Counted from the first letter of the stretch, positions 30,224 to 39,176 are shown. The stretch is 64,000 bases of DNA from an uncultured Caulobacter sp. (GCA_913776195.1 CAJYMH010000021.1:224458-288457); one strand, 5' to 3'. The notes: generated by a model not told the origin, from the letters alone. Made by a program: numbers and translations.

Positions 30224-30694
30224 CTAGCGGACAGGCGGCCGATCCGGCGCCCAGCGGCCGATCTTGGCGTAGAGCGCGTCGCGAAGGCCGCGCACCTTGC
30301 CGTTGAGGTCGCCAAGGTCCGCCGGGGTTTGTCCGGAGGCGGCTAGAAGCGCCTCGCCCAGGCACCCGGCGCGCTCGCGCATCGCCGCGCCTTCGTCGGT
30401 CAGTTCGATGATCACCTGGCGCGCGGTCTTGGTGCGGCGCACAAGGCCGGCGGCCTCCAGCCGCTGCAGCAGCGGAGTGAGGGTGCTTGGCTCAAGGGCC
30501 AAGTGCTCGGCGATCTCGCCAACCGGGCGGCCGTCCTGGCTCCAGAGGACGTTGAGCACCAGGTACTGCGGATAGGTCAGACCAAGCTCATCCAGCAGCG
30601 GCTTATAGGCGCGCTGGATGGCGATCCCCGCCGAATAGACGGCGTAGCAGAGCTGATGCTCAAGGGGCGGCGGCGCTGACGGGCGTCGGTTCAT
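30224..30694 (-). CDS. MarR family regulator, OhrR-like
   Basis: About 156 aa. LEHQLCYAVYSAGIAIQRAYKPLLDELGL, then TYPQYLVLNVLW, matches OhrR, where the Cys in the LCYAVYSA position senses organic peroxides. The winged helix follows (PVGEIAEHLALEPSTLTPLLQRLE, GLVRR, DEGAAMRERA). The ohr gene usually neighbouring OhrR is absent here; hydrolases flank it instead. The start is ATG 30694, with in-frame TTG 30709 as alternative. Two identical 12-bp palindromes lie upstream. Confidence 0.88.
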   Translation of the reverse strand: MNRRPSAPPPLEHQLCYAVYSAGIAIQRAYKPLLDELGLTYPQYLVLNVLWSQDGRPVGEIAEHLALEPSTLTPLLQRLEAAGLVRRTKTARQVIIELTDEGAAMRERAGCLGEALLAASGQTPADLGDLNGKVRGLRDALYAKIGRWAPDRPPVR

Positions 30695-30719
30695 GTCGGT
30701 CTCATTCAAGAAATATTGC

Positions 30720-30784
30720 TTATCGCGATAATTATAGCTTGCACCCCCGAAAAAGCCAGGGTAGCTAACATTTATCGCGATAAA
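30720..30784. promoter_or_regulatory. Twin palindromes, candidate MarR/OhrR operators
   Basis: The same 12-bp palindrome TTATCGCGATAA occurs at 30720-30731 and 30772-30783, centres 52 bp apart (about five helical turns). The second extends to 14 bp, TTTATCGCGATAAA. They occupy the divergent promoter between the OhrR-like gene and the secreted hydrolase. Confidence 0.7.
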
Positions 30785-30858
30785 TATCGTCGCGGCGGAC
30801 GGGTGGCCAAGGCGGCCTCCGGTCCGGCCAAAAAGGTTTTACTCAAAGGAGCACCGCC

Positions 30859-31668
30859 ATGACCCGCACGTTCAAGTCCGCCATCATCGCCGCCGCCGCC
30901 GCGACCGCCGTCTTCGGCGCCGCCCAGGCCCAGGCCAACCAAGACCAGACCGCCGCCCCGTCCAAGGCCGCCCCCGCGGTCAAGAACATCGTCCTGGTCC
31001 ACGGCGCGTTCGCCGATGGCTCGGGCTGGCGCGGCGTCTATGACGAGCTGACTCGCCGCGGCTACCGGGTGAGCATCGTGCAAAACCCGCTGACGTCCCT
31101 GGCTGACGACGTGGCCGCCACCCGCCGCGTCCTGGCCCGCCAGGAAGGCCCCTCCATTCTGGTCGGCCACTCCTACGGGGGCACGGTGATCACCGAGGCC
31201 GGCTCGGGCGCGGATGTGGCCGGCCTGGTCTATGTGGCCGCCCTGGCGCCGGACACGGGCGAATCGACTGGCGACCAGTTCGCCGAGATTCCGGCCCCCT
31301 CCGGCTTCGTCATCGAGCCCCAGAAGGACGGCTTCGGCTTCGTCAACGGCCCGAAGTTTAAGAGCGGCTTCGCCGCTGATGTGAGTGACGCCGACGCTGC
31401 GTTCATGCGCGACAGCCAAGTGCCGATCAACATGGCCGCCTTCGGCGACAAGGTCTCCAAGGCCGCCTGGCGCGCCAAGCCCAGCTGGTTTGTGGTGGCG
31501 ACCCAAGATGGAGCCATCGAGCCGGCGCTGCTGCGCAAGACCGCCAAGCGCATCGGGGCGACCACACGTGAGGTCGAGGGCAGCCACGTGGTCTTCATGA
31601 GCAAGCCCAAGGCCGTGGCCGACGTCATCGACGAGGCCGCCCGCCACGCGGCCCACGCCGCGCGCTGA
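30859..31668 (+). CDS. Secreted alpha/beta-fold hydrolase
   Basis: About 269 aa with a signal peptide (cleavage near AQAQA). The mature part is an EstC-like hydrolase: VLVHGAFADGSGWR, nucleophile elbow GHSYGGTV, YVAALAPD, and a late His in EGSHVVFMSKP. It probably acts in the periplasm on esters or lactones. AAAGGAG precedes ATG 30859. It is divergent from the OhrR-like repressor, and twin operators in between suggest direct control. Confidence 0.87.
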   Translation: MTRTFKSAIIAAAAATAVFGAAQAQANQDQTAAPSKAAPAVKNIVLVHGAFADGSGWRGVYDELTRRGYRVSIVQNPLTSLADDVAATRRVLARQEGPSILVGHSYGGTVITEAGSGADVAGLVYVAALAPDTGESTGDQFAEIPAPSGFVIEPQKDGFGFVNGPKFKSGFAADVSDADAAFMRDSQVPINMAAFGDKVSKAAWRAKPSWFVVATQDGAIEPALLRKTAKRIGATTREVEGSHVVFMSKPKAVADVIDEAARHAAHAAR

Positions 31669-31690
31669 ACCCTCAAGAGCCTTGATGGTC

Positions 31691-31722
31691 GGCGGCGCCG
31701 GGCTTTCGCCCGACGCCGCCTT
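31691..31722 (+). terminator. Terminator hairpin after the secreted hydrolase
   Basis: GGCGGCG-C-CGGGC pairs with GCCCG-A-CGCCGCC around a TTTC loop, followed by TTCC, 22 bases after the stop. The T-run is short. It may also serve the convergent AraC gene. Confidence 0.5.
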
Positions 31723-31742
31723 CCGTCGTGGAAGGGAACATC

Positions 31743-32792
31743 CTAGCCGGCCTCTCCACCGGCGGGATCACCATCCCCGTCCACAAGCCCTTCATCGACG
31801 CTCTTGTCATTGGCCGCACCATCGGTCGCGCGGCCGCGTCCGGCCCCATGCAGCCGGCGCCAGGCGCCGGGACTGACGCCGCACTCACGCTTGAAGGCCT
31901 TGGAAAGATGGCTCTGGTCGGCGAAGCCGACAGCGGCGGCCACCTGGGCGATCGCCACCATCTCCTCGGCCAGCAGCCGGCGCGCCTCATCGACGCGGGC
32001 GGCCAGGCGCCAGCGATGCGGGGTGCAGCCGGTGGTCACCTTGAACGCCTTGGCGAAATAGGCGGCCGAAAGGCCGCATTCGTCTGCCACGGCCTGCACC
32101 CCGCGCTCAAGGTGAAGGTCGCTCGACAGCAGCCGCTTGGCGCGCGTCGCCTGCCAGGGAGCCAGGCCGCCCTGGCGTACCGACGCGTCGTCCAGTGCGC
32201 CGAAGGCGCGGATCGCCTGCAAGCAGCAGGCAAGGATGAGGTGGCGAAAGTAGAGCGGCTCCCCGGCCCCGTCGTCAAGGCCCTGGGCGACCACGGCGGC
32301 CAAGCGGGCCACGGCCGGATCGGGCACGGCCCAGGCGGTGTCCTCCATGGGCGCGTCGCGCAGCGGCGCGCCCGCGTCCGAGGCCAGATCCTCCAGCGCC
32401 TTGCGGTCGATGGTCAAAAGCAGCAGGTCAAGAGGACCGTCGAGCAGTCCCGCGTGCTCGACGCCGGGCCCCAGCACGCAAAAGTCGCCGGGGCTCACCT
32501 GGGAGGCCCGCCAGCGCTCGTCGCCGGTCCAGCGGTCGTGCGAGACGCAGGTGCGAAGCGGCACGAGGATGCAATGGGCCTGGCGCGCCGAGGCGATGAT
32601 CCGGACCGGTGCCCCCCGACGCTCGCTGACCAGACGGTTGACCGAGATCCTGGAACGGCGCGTGCCGACCCAGAAGGTTCGCGAGCCCGTCGGCAGCAGG
32701 TCCGAGCACGACAGGTCGCGCCCCGGAGTCTCGCCTGGCCCGGGCCCTGCAGGCACACTAGGCCGCCAAAGCGGGGCGTTGGATGAGTTCAT
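31743..32792 (-). CDS. AraC family transcriptional regulator
   Basis: About 349 aa. The C-terminal AraC/XylS domain has two HTH motifs: GVQAVADECGLSAAYFAKAFK and AQVAAAVGFADQSHLSKAFKRECGVSPGAWRR. The N-terminal region (about 60-210) is a cupin-like sensing part with no recognised ligand. A 50-residue C-terminal extension follows the HTH. It is convergent with the secreted hydrolase; the target is unknown. Confidence 0.85.
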   Translation of the reverse strand: MNSSNAPLWRPSVPAGPGPGETPGRDLSCSDLLPTGSRTFWVGTRRSRISVNRLVSERRGAPVRIIASARQAHCILVPLRTCVSHDRWTGDERWRASQVSPGDFCVLGPGVEHAGLLDGPLDLLLLTIDRKALEDLASDAGAPLRDAPMEDTAWAVPDPAVARLAAVVAQGLDDGAGEPLYFRHLILACCLQAIRAFGALDDASVRQGGLAPWQATRAKRLLSSDLHLERGVQAVADECGLSAAYFAKAFKVTTGCTPHRWRLAARVDEARRLLAEEMVAIAQVAAAVGFADQSHLSKAFKRECGVSPGAWRRLHGAGRGRATDGAANDKSVDEGLVDGDGDPAGGEAG

Positions 32793-32886
32793 GGCAAGCG
32801 GCGTCCCTTCCGGCGGGCCAAGGCGCCCGCGGGCGACGTCATCGCGGCCGCAGGCCGCGGCGCGATTACGTCTGGGGAGATACTGA

Positions 32887-33402
32887 TTACGGTTGTAGCG
32901 GTCCCGCGCGTTCGCGCGGCCGGCCTTGGGCGTCTATGGAACAATGCCGGTAGCGCACGGCACGGCGTCCCATCGGCGGACGCTCGACTGCGTCTGGGCG
33001 CACCTCGACGATCTCGAAGCCTTCCGGATCTAAGACACGCACATAGGGCCGGCCGGTCTCCAGCCAGCGACCGTCCTCGATTAGGCAGGCCTGACGAAGT
33101 CGCTGCACGCCCTGCAGGCTCCAAAGACGCTCCGAGCGGCACTGGCCGGCGTGACGTGCCTTGAGGGTCGAGCCGTCGTAGATCTTGGCCGGCGCCGAGG
33201 GCGCGGCGCAAGCGCAGCCGATCTCCACATAGAGGCCGTGCCGAAGGGCGAGCGGCTCGCTCGATGGCCGGTCGGCGCGCGCGGCCGAGGCGCGGTCCGC
33301 TGCGGCCCAGCCAAGCGCCGCCCACCCGACCGCCGCGAAGGACGCGGCGATCGGAGCGACCACGCGAACGGCCGGGAACACGCGACGACGCGCGCGGCTC
33401 AC
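32887..33402 (-). CDS. Membrane-anchored or exported protein of unknown function
   Basis: About 171 aa beginning at GTG 33402, which overlaps the stop of the upstream UrcA gene (GTGA). One hydrophobic segment (VVAPIAASFAAVGWAALGWAAA) acts as signal or anchor. The mature part has four cysteines (GCACAA, GQCRSE, QACLIE) and an RCR-like basic C-terminus. I do not recognise a family. The coupling suggests it functions with the UrcA protein. A GC hairpin at 32843-32859 lies downstream without a T-run. Confidence 0.5.
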   Translation of the reverse strand: MSRARRRVFPAVRVVAPIAASFAAVGWAALGWAAADRASAARADRPSSEPLALRHGLYVEIGCACAAPSAPAKIYDGSTLKARHAGQCRSERLWSLQGVQRLRQACLIEDGRWLETGRPYVRVLDPEGFEIVEVRPDAVERPPMGRRAVRYRHCSIDAQGRPRERAGPLQP

Positions 33403-33761
33403 CTGTGCTCGCACTCGGCCACCGGCCGATAGTATCCGACGGCGGCGACGCGGCCGCTCTTGGCGACGGCGGCGGCCTGCGCCACCTCTTCCACGACGGC
33501 GCGGCGGCACCGAACGCGCGCGTTCAGAGGACCTCGCACATCGCGCGCGTCGCAGTAGCGGTCCGCGGCCGTCTCGGCGCGCTGACGAAGGAGCAGTTGG
33601 TCACTGGGACGTGAAAGATCCAGATCATCGATGCGCACCCGCGCGTCGTTGGCGGCCTGCGCCGGAGCCGCGGCGAGGAAGGCGATCGCGCACGAGGCCG
33701 CTAGAGCGAGGAAGGCCGGGGCGGCTGAGCGATCATATCGGGGTTTGAGAAAATTGGACAT
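33399..33761 (-). CDS. UrcA family secreted protein
   Basis: 120 aa with a signal peptide (cleavage near AQAAND). The UrcA signature is clear: VRIDDLDLSRPSDQLLLR, then a helix ending AADRYC and a second conserved Cys in RVRCRRAV. This is the canonical family form, more typical than the copy at 9553. Function unknown. It forms a two-gene unit with the following membrane protein. The 237 bp upstream, shared with the divergent PAP2 gene, show no other gene. Confidence 0.82.
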   Translation of the reverse strand: MSNFLKPRYDRSAAPAFLALAASCAIAFLAAAPAQAANDARVRIDDLDLSRPSDQLLLRQRAETAADRYCDARDVRGPLNARVRCRRAVVEEVAQAAAVAKSGRVAAVGYYRPVAECEHR

Positions 33762-33998
33762 TGGGGGAAGTCTCCGTAAGGGGGTTCGAAGAGCCGCCCT
33801 GATGCCCGCGACACACGCTCAAGGCGTGTAACCGCCTGCCATTCCATGTATCCGCCTGCGGTTTAGCGCCGCCGCGAAGCGCGGCGAGAACCGCCGCGTC
33901 GGCGCGCGCGGCAAGCAGCGACCCAAGGCGACGCGAAGAGACAATCCGGACGCAGGTGTCGGCGTCTACGCACTGGAGCATCTCGACCAGGAACCGCC

Positions 33999-34682
33999 AT
34001 GAGCCCTCCGCCGCCCCCGCCCCTTTTCACCACTCCACGTTCTCCGGCGACGTCCCGCGACGATCACCCGGCGCCAAACAATCGCTGGGCGATCCGCTTT
34101 TTTGCGGCCTGCACGGGCGTCGGCCTGACCGCGCTCGGCGCCTTGGTCTGGGACACACGCGGCGAACCGCTCGCTTGGGACGAGCCCGTACGCGAGGCGC
34201 TCATCAGGGTTCTGGCGGCCAGCCCCTTGCTGAAAGCCTTGTCGGCCCTGGGCGACGCGCGCCTGCTTGGGCTCGTCTGCGCCATAGTCACCCTGATCAG
34301 CCTGCCCGTCAGGCGGGCGCGGGCCGCGGCGATCCTGTGGTGCGCGGCGGGCGCGGCCTTGTCGTCGAGCTTCTTTCTCAAGGCGATGCTGGATCGGCCG
34401 CGGCCTCCTGGCGCCTACGAGGCAGGCGCGAGCTTTCCTTCGACCCATGCCGCCATGGCCGCCGCGGTCTGGCTGACCCTGGCCTGGGCGGCGACCCGCA
34501 AATCGCCTCTCATGCGCCCACCGGCCATCGCCGCGGCCCTGGCATTCTCTGCCATGGCGGCCCTGGCCGGTATCGGCCTGGGACGGCATTGGCCAAGCGA
34601 CGTCCTTGGCGGCCTGTTGCTCGGCATGGCTGTGGCCGGCTTGGCGGCGCTGGCCATGGACCGGCGTCCCTATGACCTCTGA
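33999..34682 (+). CDS. PAP2 superfamily membrane phosphatase
   Basis: About 227 aa with five or six membrane helices. The tripartite acid-phosphatase signature is complete: KAMLDRPRP, PSTHAAM and GRHWPSDVLGG with the nucleophile His. These enzymes dephosphorylate lipid phosphates such as undecaprenyl diphosphate or phosphatidylglycerol phosphate at the periplasmic face. ATG 33999 opens a Pro-rich cytoplasmic segment. Confidence 0.88.
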   Translation: MSPPPPPPLFTTPRSPATSRDDHPAPNNRWAIRFFAACTGVGLTALGALVWDTRGEPLAWDEPVREALIRVLAASPLLKALSALGDARLLGLVCAIVTLISLPVRRARAAAILWCAAGAALSSSFFLKAMLDRPRPPGAYEAGASFPSTHAAMAAAVWLTLAWAATRKSPLMRPPAIAAALAFSAMAALAGIGLGRHWPSDVLGGLLLGMAVAGLAALAMDRRPYDL

Positions 34683-35044
34683 CGGCGACCCCGCTCGCAC
34701 ATCAGGTCCTTCGAGGAGAAGAGTGAACGGCGCCGCGCCGGCGAGGAATGGCCGGCCATCGACGGGCGCGCTCAACCTGCGCCGTCGACGACCAGCCGGC
34801 TCGGCCCCTCGATAGAAGGGGGCAAGGGACCGGCGCCCGACGCCTGGGGGAAGCCGCGGCGGGCCCGTCCCCATCGCCCATCCCACAGCCGTCCGGCGCG
34901 GCCCTTCCTGTCGACTTTGGTCGGTTCCGGTCGCCGCGCTGCGCCAAAGCGCAGGAAGGTCAAAGGCGCGCCAGGATTGCGCCATCGCGCGCGGGCGCGC
35001 CTGGCTAGGAGGTGGGCTCCCCCTCCACCGCGCAAGGAAGATCC
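34683..35044. other. 362 bp without a convincing gene
   Basis: Only short overlapping frames typical of GC-rich DNA are present, none with a start signal or recognisable motif. A ribosome-binding site AAGGAAG at its end belongs to the cytochrome gene. I see no terminator or clear promoter. Confidence 0.4.
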
Positions 35045-35590
35045 ATGCCCCTCCTATCCGCAAACAGATCGCGCGCCGTCCATCGACGCCTGGCGCCTGC
35101 CGCCCTGGCAGGCACGTTAGTCGCTCCCCTCGCCGCCATGGGCTTGGTCGGCTGCCATCCCACGGCTCCGGCGACACTCACGACGACCGAGGTGGTCGGG
35201 CCCGATGACATCGCGATCGGCCGCCATCTCGTTGCGCTTTCGGGCTGCAACGACTGCCATACGGCCGGCTACCTGGAGGGCGAGGTTCCCGAAAGCCAAT
35301 GGTTGAAGGGCGCGCCCGTCGGCTTCAAGGGTCCCTGGGGGGTCAGCTACGCCGCCAACCTTCGCCTGAGCACAGCCTCGATGAGCGAGAACGAATGGGT
35401 GACCATGGCCGCCACACGTGACGGCCGCCCGCCGATGCCCTGGCCGAGCCTCAAGGCCATGACCGACCGCGAGCGCCGCGCGCTCTACCGCTACATCAAG
35501 ACCCTCGGCGAGCCCGGCGAGCCGGCGCCGGAGGGACTGGCGCCGGGCGTCGTGCCCAGGACTCCCGTCGTCGACATGACTCCGCGCTGA
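35045..35590 (+). CDS. c-type cytochrome (monohaem, lipoprotein-like)
   Basis: About 181 aa. An N-terminal hydrophobic segment ends in a lipobox-like LVGC. One haem-binding motif CNDCH occurs about 30 residues later; the Met axial ligand is probably in PPMPWPSLKAM. The mature protein resembles small periplasmic cytochromes that accept electrons from dehydrogenases such as GMC or alcohol oxidoreductases. ATG 35045 follows AAGGAAG. Confidence 0.82.
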   Translation: MPLLSANRSRAVHRRLAPAALAGTLVAPLAAMGLVGCHPTAPATLTTTEVVGPDDIAIGRHLVALSGCNDCHTAGYLEGEVPESQWLKGAPVGFKGPWGVSYAANLRLSTASMSENEWVTMAATRDGRPPMPWPSLKAMTDRERRALYRYIKTLGEPGEPAPEGLAPGVVPRTPVVDMTPR

Positions 35591-35593
35591 CCC

Positions 35594-35788
35594 ATGGGGC
35601 TCACGCGCATGGCGTTCATCGGGCTTGGACTGCCGAGTCTGGACCAGCTCATCCAGGGAATCGGGCTCTGGGGCCCGCTGCTGACAACCGCACCCCGACT
35701 GCTCGGCCTCCTGGCCGTCCTTGGAATAGGAGTCCTGGGCGCAGCGCTCGTCGTCTCAATGGCGATCGGTCGGCGGCCCCGCCGCTAA
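35594..35788 (+). CDS. Small hydrophobic protein (uncertain)
   Basis: 64 aa starting three bases after the cytochrome stop. One or two membrane helices (TAPRLLGLLAVLGIGVLGAALVVSMAI) end in a basic GRRPRR tail, orientation inside. No family recognised. It is supported only by close spacing and hydrophobicity. Confidence 0.4.
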   Translation: MGLTRMAFIGLGLPSLDQLIQGIGLWGPLLTTAPRLLGLLAVLGIGVLGAALVVSMAIGRRPRR

Positions 35789-35849
35789 GACGCCGCCTCC
35801 TCGGGAACAGGTGACGCGAGGGCCCTCGCAGGGCGGCCCTCGCCGATCC

Positions 35850-37124
35850 TCACCAGGCCACGCGAAGTTCGTCCACGCCCCGAATTCCGGAGTAGCCGCG
35901 TAATCTGGGCGCCGGTCCCATCAGTCGCATCGTCGGAAAGCGGCGGCTCAGCGCCATGAGACACTCCTCGAGTTCGGCGCGCGCCAACGCCTCCCCCAGG
36001 CAGCGGTGGACGCCGCCGCCAAACGCAATCGGCCAGCGCGGCTGGTCGGCGCGATGGATGTCGAACCGATTGGGGTCGGCGAAACGATCAGGATCGCGAA
36101 GAGCCGACAGGGTGGAGAGAGACACCATGCGTCCGGCGGGAATGATGAAGCCGTCCAGGACGATGTCCTCCAGCGAGAAACGCGGAACTGATCCGACCGG
36201 CGGATCAAAGCGCAGCGCCTCCGAGACCGCCGCGGCGGTAAGCTCAGGATCAGAGGCGAAGTCGTTCCAGGGGCAGCCGTTGGCCAAGGTCAGGGCGACA
36301 ACGGAGGCGATGGCCGTGCGCGTGGTGTCGCTGCCGCCCAGGATGACTGTGGCCAGTTGCGCCTTGGCCTCGGCCTGGGAGAGTTCGCCGACGAAGAGGC
36401 TCGCCAGCAGACCTGAAAGTCCCGCGCCGCCCTCGGCGGCGCTGGGCGCCCGATCAAGCAGCTCCTGGGCATAGCGAGTGAGGTTCTCGGCGCCTTCGAT
36501 CATCAGGGGGATGTCCTGGGCTGACGAGGCGGCGGAGAAGGCGGGTGAGACTTGGTAGACCCAGCGAGAGAACTCCGGAGCGTCCTTGGCGGGCGCGCCC
36601 AGCACATGGCTGATGACCAGCGGCGGCAAGGGCGCGGCGAAGCGGCTGACCAGTTCGACCTGCTCTTCATCCTCGAACCCGTCGATGAGACTCTCGGCCA
36701 GGGAGCGGATGAGCGGACGCATGGCCTCAACCGCGCGTGTCGACATCATGCGCGACATGGGCGCACGGCGCGGCTTGTGATGGGGAGCGTTGGACAACAG
36801 CATCGAGGTCGAGAGCAGGTCATGGAGCGCGCCTTGGGGAATGCCGCGGATGGCCGCGTAGGTCGCACCATCGAGCTGCCGGGTACGGGGATCGAACAGA
36901 AGGTCCTCGACACCGTCCGCCCGCAGGACGATGCAGACGCCGTCGTCACGCTCGATGGCCGGTGCGGCCGCGCGCCATCGGCGCAGGGCCTCGTGGGGGT
37001 TCTCGTCCAGCTCCATATGGCTAACGACAGGCAGTCTCGAGGTTTGTGGGGTCGGATTCTGGGACAAGGGGGGCTTCCGCTTCAAGGGGATCGGGACACC
37101 CCGCCCGCCCGATCGGCGCCCCAT
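35850..37124 (-). CDS. Cytochrome P450
   Basis: About 424 aa. It has the haem-Cys loop FGGGVHRCLGEALARAE, I-helix GGSDTTRTA, and an ExxR motif in SEALRFDPP. The size and lack of a membrane anchor fit a soluble bacterial class I P450 needing ferredoxin and reductase; no ferredoxin is adjacent (fdxA is far away and of another type). ATG 37124 has GAGGG about 8 bases upstream; the family-like part starts near MELDENPHEAL (ATG 37019). Confidence 0.92.
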   Translation of the reverse strand: MGRRSGGRGVPIPLKRKPPLSQNPTPQTSRLPVVSHMELDENPHEALRRWRAAAPAIERDDGVCIVLRADGVEDLLFDPRTRQLDGATYAAIRGIPQGALHDLLSTSMLLSNAPHHKPRRAPMSRMMSTRAVEAMRPLIRSLAESLIDGFEDEEQVELVSRFAAPLPPLVISHVLGAPAKDAPEFSRWVYQVSPAFSAASSAQDIPLMIEGAENLTRYAQELLDRAPSAAEGGAGLSGLLASLFVGELSQAEAKAQLATVILGGSDTTRTAIASVVALTLANGCPWNDFASDPELTAAAVSEALRFDPPVGSVPRFSLEDIVLDGFIIPAGRMVSLSTLSALRDPDRFADPNRFDIHRADQPRWPIAFGGGVHRCLGEALARAELEECLMALSRRFPTMRLMGPAPRLRGYSGIRGVDELRVAW

Positions 37125-37482
37125 TCGTTGACCCTCGACGCAGGTCGGAGGGTGGCAACACGGCTGCGATGCCTATCGGTCAGGCGGGCGCGCGACGGCC
37201 TCGAGCCGGAGACCATCGCGCCCGCAATTGACGTCCGGCCCGTTACGCGACGATGCCGCCTGGCCACCGTTCGACTTCACCTGAAACCTCGTGACGTGAA
37301 GTCCCGCCCAATCGTTTGACGACACGCTCCCCGGGCGTCCGACAAGCGACGACCCAGGCCGCGTTACACCTGAAACGCATCGCCGTGCGTTGGACATCAT
37401 GCGGCCGATCCGCGCCTCCACAGTCACTGCCGAGCGTCCGCGAAGGACGCCAATCCCGCTTCGATTACGAAAGGATCGCCCG
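37125..37482. other. 358 bp without a convincing gene
   Basis: This is the region between the divergent P450 and secreted-protein genes. Short frames are all coincidental by appearance. The AAAGGATCG ribosome-binding site at the right end belongs to the next gene. No clear operator palindrome was found. Confidence 0.4.
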
Positions 37483-37782
37483 ATGACCCTTGTCCGCCTC
37501 AGCCTCGCCTTGGGCTTGCTCGCCGCTACTCAGGCCCAGGCCTCGTCGCCGGACGCCTGGGCTGATCTGCGACGGCGTTCGGACAGTGCCTGCCTGGCCC
37601 AGGCGCGCGATCTGCGACAGCCGCGCATCCTCGCCTACGCGCCGGATTTCCGCGACCACACGGTCTCAACCGTTCAGGGGGTCTATCGCCAGGGCGCGAT
37701 GCGGGGCCAGCAAGCGCGGCTGACCTGCCTGTTCAACAAGCGGACGGGTGTCGCTGAGGTCCAAGAACTGGGTCGTCGATAG
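37483..37782 (+). CDS. Small secreted protein of unknown function
   Basis: 99 aa with a signal peptide (MTLVRLSLALGLLAATQAQA). The mature part has two cysteines (SACLAQ and LTCLFN), likely a disulfide, and a RTGVAEVQEL ending. Similar short exported proteins occur in Caulobacterales, but I cannot name the family. ATG 37483 follows AAAGGATCGCCCG. Confidence 0.65.
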   Translation: MTLVRLSLALGLLAATQAQASSPDAWADLRRRSDSACLAQARDLRQPRILAYAPDFRDHTVSTVQGVYRQGAMRGQQARLTCLFNKRTGVAEVQELGRR

Positions 37783-37912
37783 CGGGCCAGCTTCAGCCTG
37801 GGGACCCAGGCTATCGGACCAGTCTTAGCTTGGGCCCTTAACTTGGCGGGCGGTCGCGCTCTCGACAGCCATTAGTTTCTCGCGGGCCATCTCTAATTTG
37901 GCCCGACACAAC

Positions 37913-37928
37913 GTCAGTTAGAACTGAC
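37913..37928. promoter_or_regulatory. Perfect inverted repeat downstream of nrsF
   Basis: GTCAGTT-AG-AACTGAC (7+2+7). It lies in the 201 bp convergent gap between the secreted protein and nrsF. Another hairpin (AGCCTGGG/CCCAGGCT, 37796-37813) near the left edge may end the upstream gene. Function unknown. Confidence 0.4.
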
Positions 37929-37983
37929 CTTATCGCAGACTAAACTTGCCGACGTTGATCGCCGCGGCGGCGAAGGCCTGTGA

Positions 37984-38622
37984 TCACCAGCGGAGGATGC
38001 GCGGTCCAAGAATGGCGCCGGCCATGGTCGCGAGCGCGACGCCCGAGGTGTACCGCGTAAAGATGTAGAGGGGCGACACCGCCTCGCAATAGAGGCAGTA
38101 GAGGGTGGCGGCGACTGCTCCGGAGACGAGGCCGAGCGCTGCTCCGGCCAGCGGAAGATTGGTGGGCGCCAACCTGCGGAAGGCCAAAGCGAGCGCCGCG
38201 AAAACGGGCGCGGAGAGCATCAGTACGATCAGCGGGCAGGACCAGGGCGGATACATGATGCGCGCGGCCCATTTCCAGGACGGAGTACTCGCCAGTTCCA
38301 GAGCGCACATCGCCCCCATCACCGCCAGGGGCGCGGCCCAGAGCCATGCCCAGCGCAGGCGGGTGGTGTCAGGCCGCGCGACCTGAAGCGTCAGGATCAA
38401 CCCGCAGGCGGCAAGCGAGGCGGTGTAGGCAGCCTTGTACCAGAACGGCGCGGTGAAAGCGGCTGCCCCGATATCGGCACGGACACCCAGGCCGAACAGA
38501 ACCAACACCAGAGTGATCGCGCCGCCCCCAAGAAGCGCCAGGACAATACGGCGCCGGGCGGTGTTCCGCGGAACAGGGGGGACTTGTTTCACGAGACTGC
38601 GGATGAGGGCTTCGTGGCTCAT
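37984..38622 (-). CDS. nrsF: NrsF family (DUF1109) anti-sigma factor
   Basis: About 212 aa with six predicted membrane helices after a short cytoplasmic N-terminus ([19 protein letters not shown]). DUF1109/NrsF proteins hold SigF at the membrane. In Caulobacter, cysteines of NrsF are implicated in release of SigF under chromate, cadmium or copper stress. Candidate cysteines here are in PPWSCPL and YCLYCEAV. The start overlaps the sigF stop by four bases, so sigma and anti-sigma are co-translated. Confidence 0.88.
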   Translation of the reverse strand: MSHEALIRSLVKQVPPVPRNTARRRIVLALLGGGAITLVLVLFGLGVRADIGAAAFTAPFWYKAAYTASLAACGLILTLQVARPDTTRLRWAWLWAAPLAVMGAMCALELASTPSWKWAARIMYPPWSCPLIVLMLSAPVFAALALAFRRLAPTNLPLAGAALGLVSGAVAATLYCLYCEAVSPLYIFTRYTSGVALATMAGAILGPRILRW

Positions 38623-39158
38623 CGCGCGCTCCCGGTCAGGCGGGCCGCCAGCAACTTGAGCCCCCTATGTACGGAGATCTTCACGTCGGACTCGCTTATT
38701 CCGCCGTGGGAGGCGGCTTCAGCTGAACTCAAACCATCAATACGTGTGCGCCTGATCGCGAGCGACTGCTTCGATGACAGGCCGCCCAGGAGTTGGTCTA
38801 CGTCCATGCGCGCATTGGCCGCCGCCTCGAATCCTTCAGTCACGAGAATTTCCTCAAGACCTTCGAGGGGGACGTGGCGGCGCATGCGGCGGAAATAATC
38901 CACCAGCTTGTAACGGGCGATCGAGAAGATCCAGGCGGACAGAACCCGATCGCGGTCGTAGCTCGCGCGACGATTGTGAACTGCTATCAGTGTTTCCTGC
39001 ACGAGATCCTCAACTTCGGCATGACCGTCGCCCAGGCGTCTGCGGAAGAAGGCCTGCAGCAACGGAACCAGCGCAGCCAAAAGCTCAGCATGAGCCCCGG
39101 CGTCGCCCTCCAGCCCGCCGATCATCAGTGCTTTGAGCTGGCTTTCAGTCGCCGCCAT
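38619..39158 (-). CDS. sigF: ECF sigma factor SigF
   Basis: 179 aa. Region 2 has [41 protein letters not shown], and region 4 has [28 protein letters not shown]. The neighbouring NrsF identifies it as the SigF (ECF16-like) type. A GAGGAG ribosome-binding site precedes ATG 39158. Its own promoter at 39177-39205 has the same -35/-10 pattern as the two bufferin promoters, indicating autoregulation. It directs the divergent metal-peptide operon. Confidence 0.88.
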   Translation of the reverse strand: MAATESQLKALMIGGLEGDAGAHAELLAALVPLLQAFFRRRLGDGHAEVEDLVQETLIAVHNRRASYDRDRVLSAWIFSIARYKLVDYFRRMRRHVPLEGLEEILVTEGFEAAANARMDVDQLLGGLSSKQSLAIRRTRIDGLSSAEAASHGGISESDVKISVHRGLKLLAARLTGSAR

Positions 39159-39176
39159 CCATGCTCCTCATCCAGC

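Noticed and set aside
33826..33860. TGTAAC near 33829 as a further SigF promoter
   Set aside because: No CGAAGA-like box 17 bp downstream.
33733..33981. Small minus-strand gene upstream of the UrcA gene
   Set aside because: No start signal, overlaps the UrcA start region, and no recognisable sequence.
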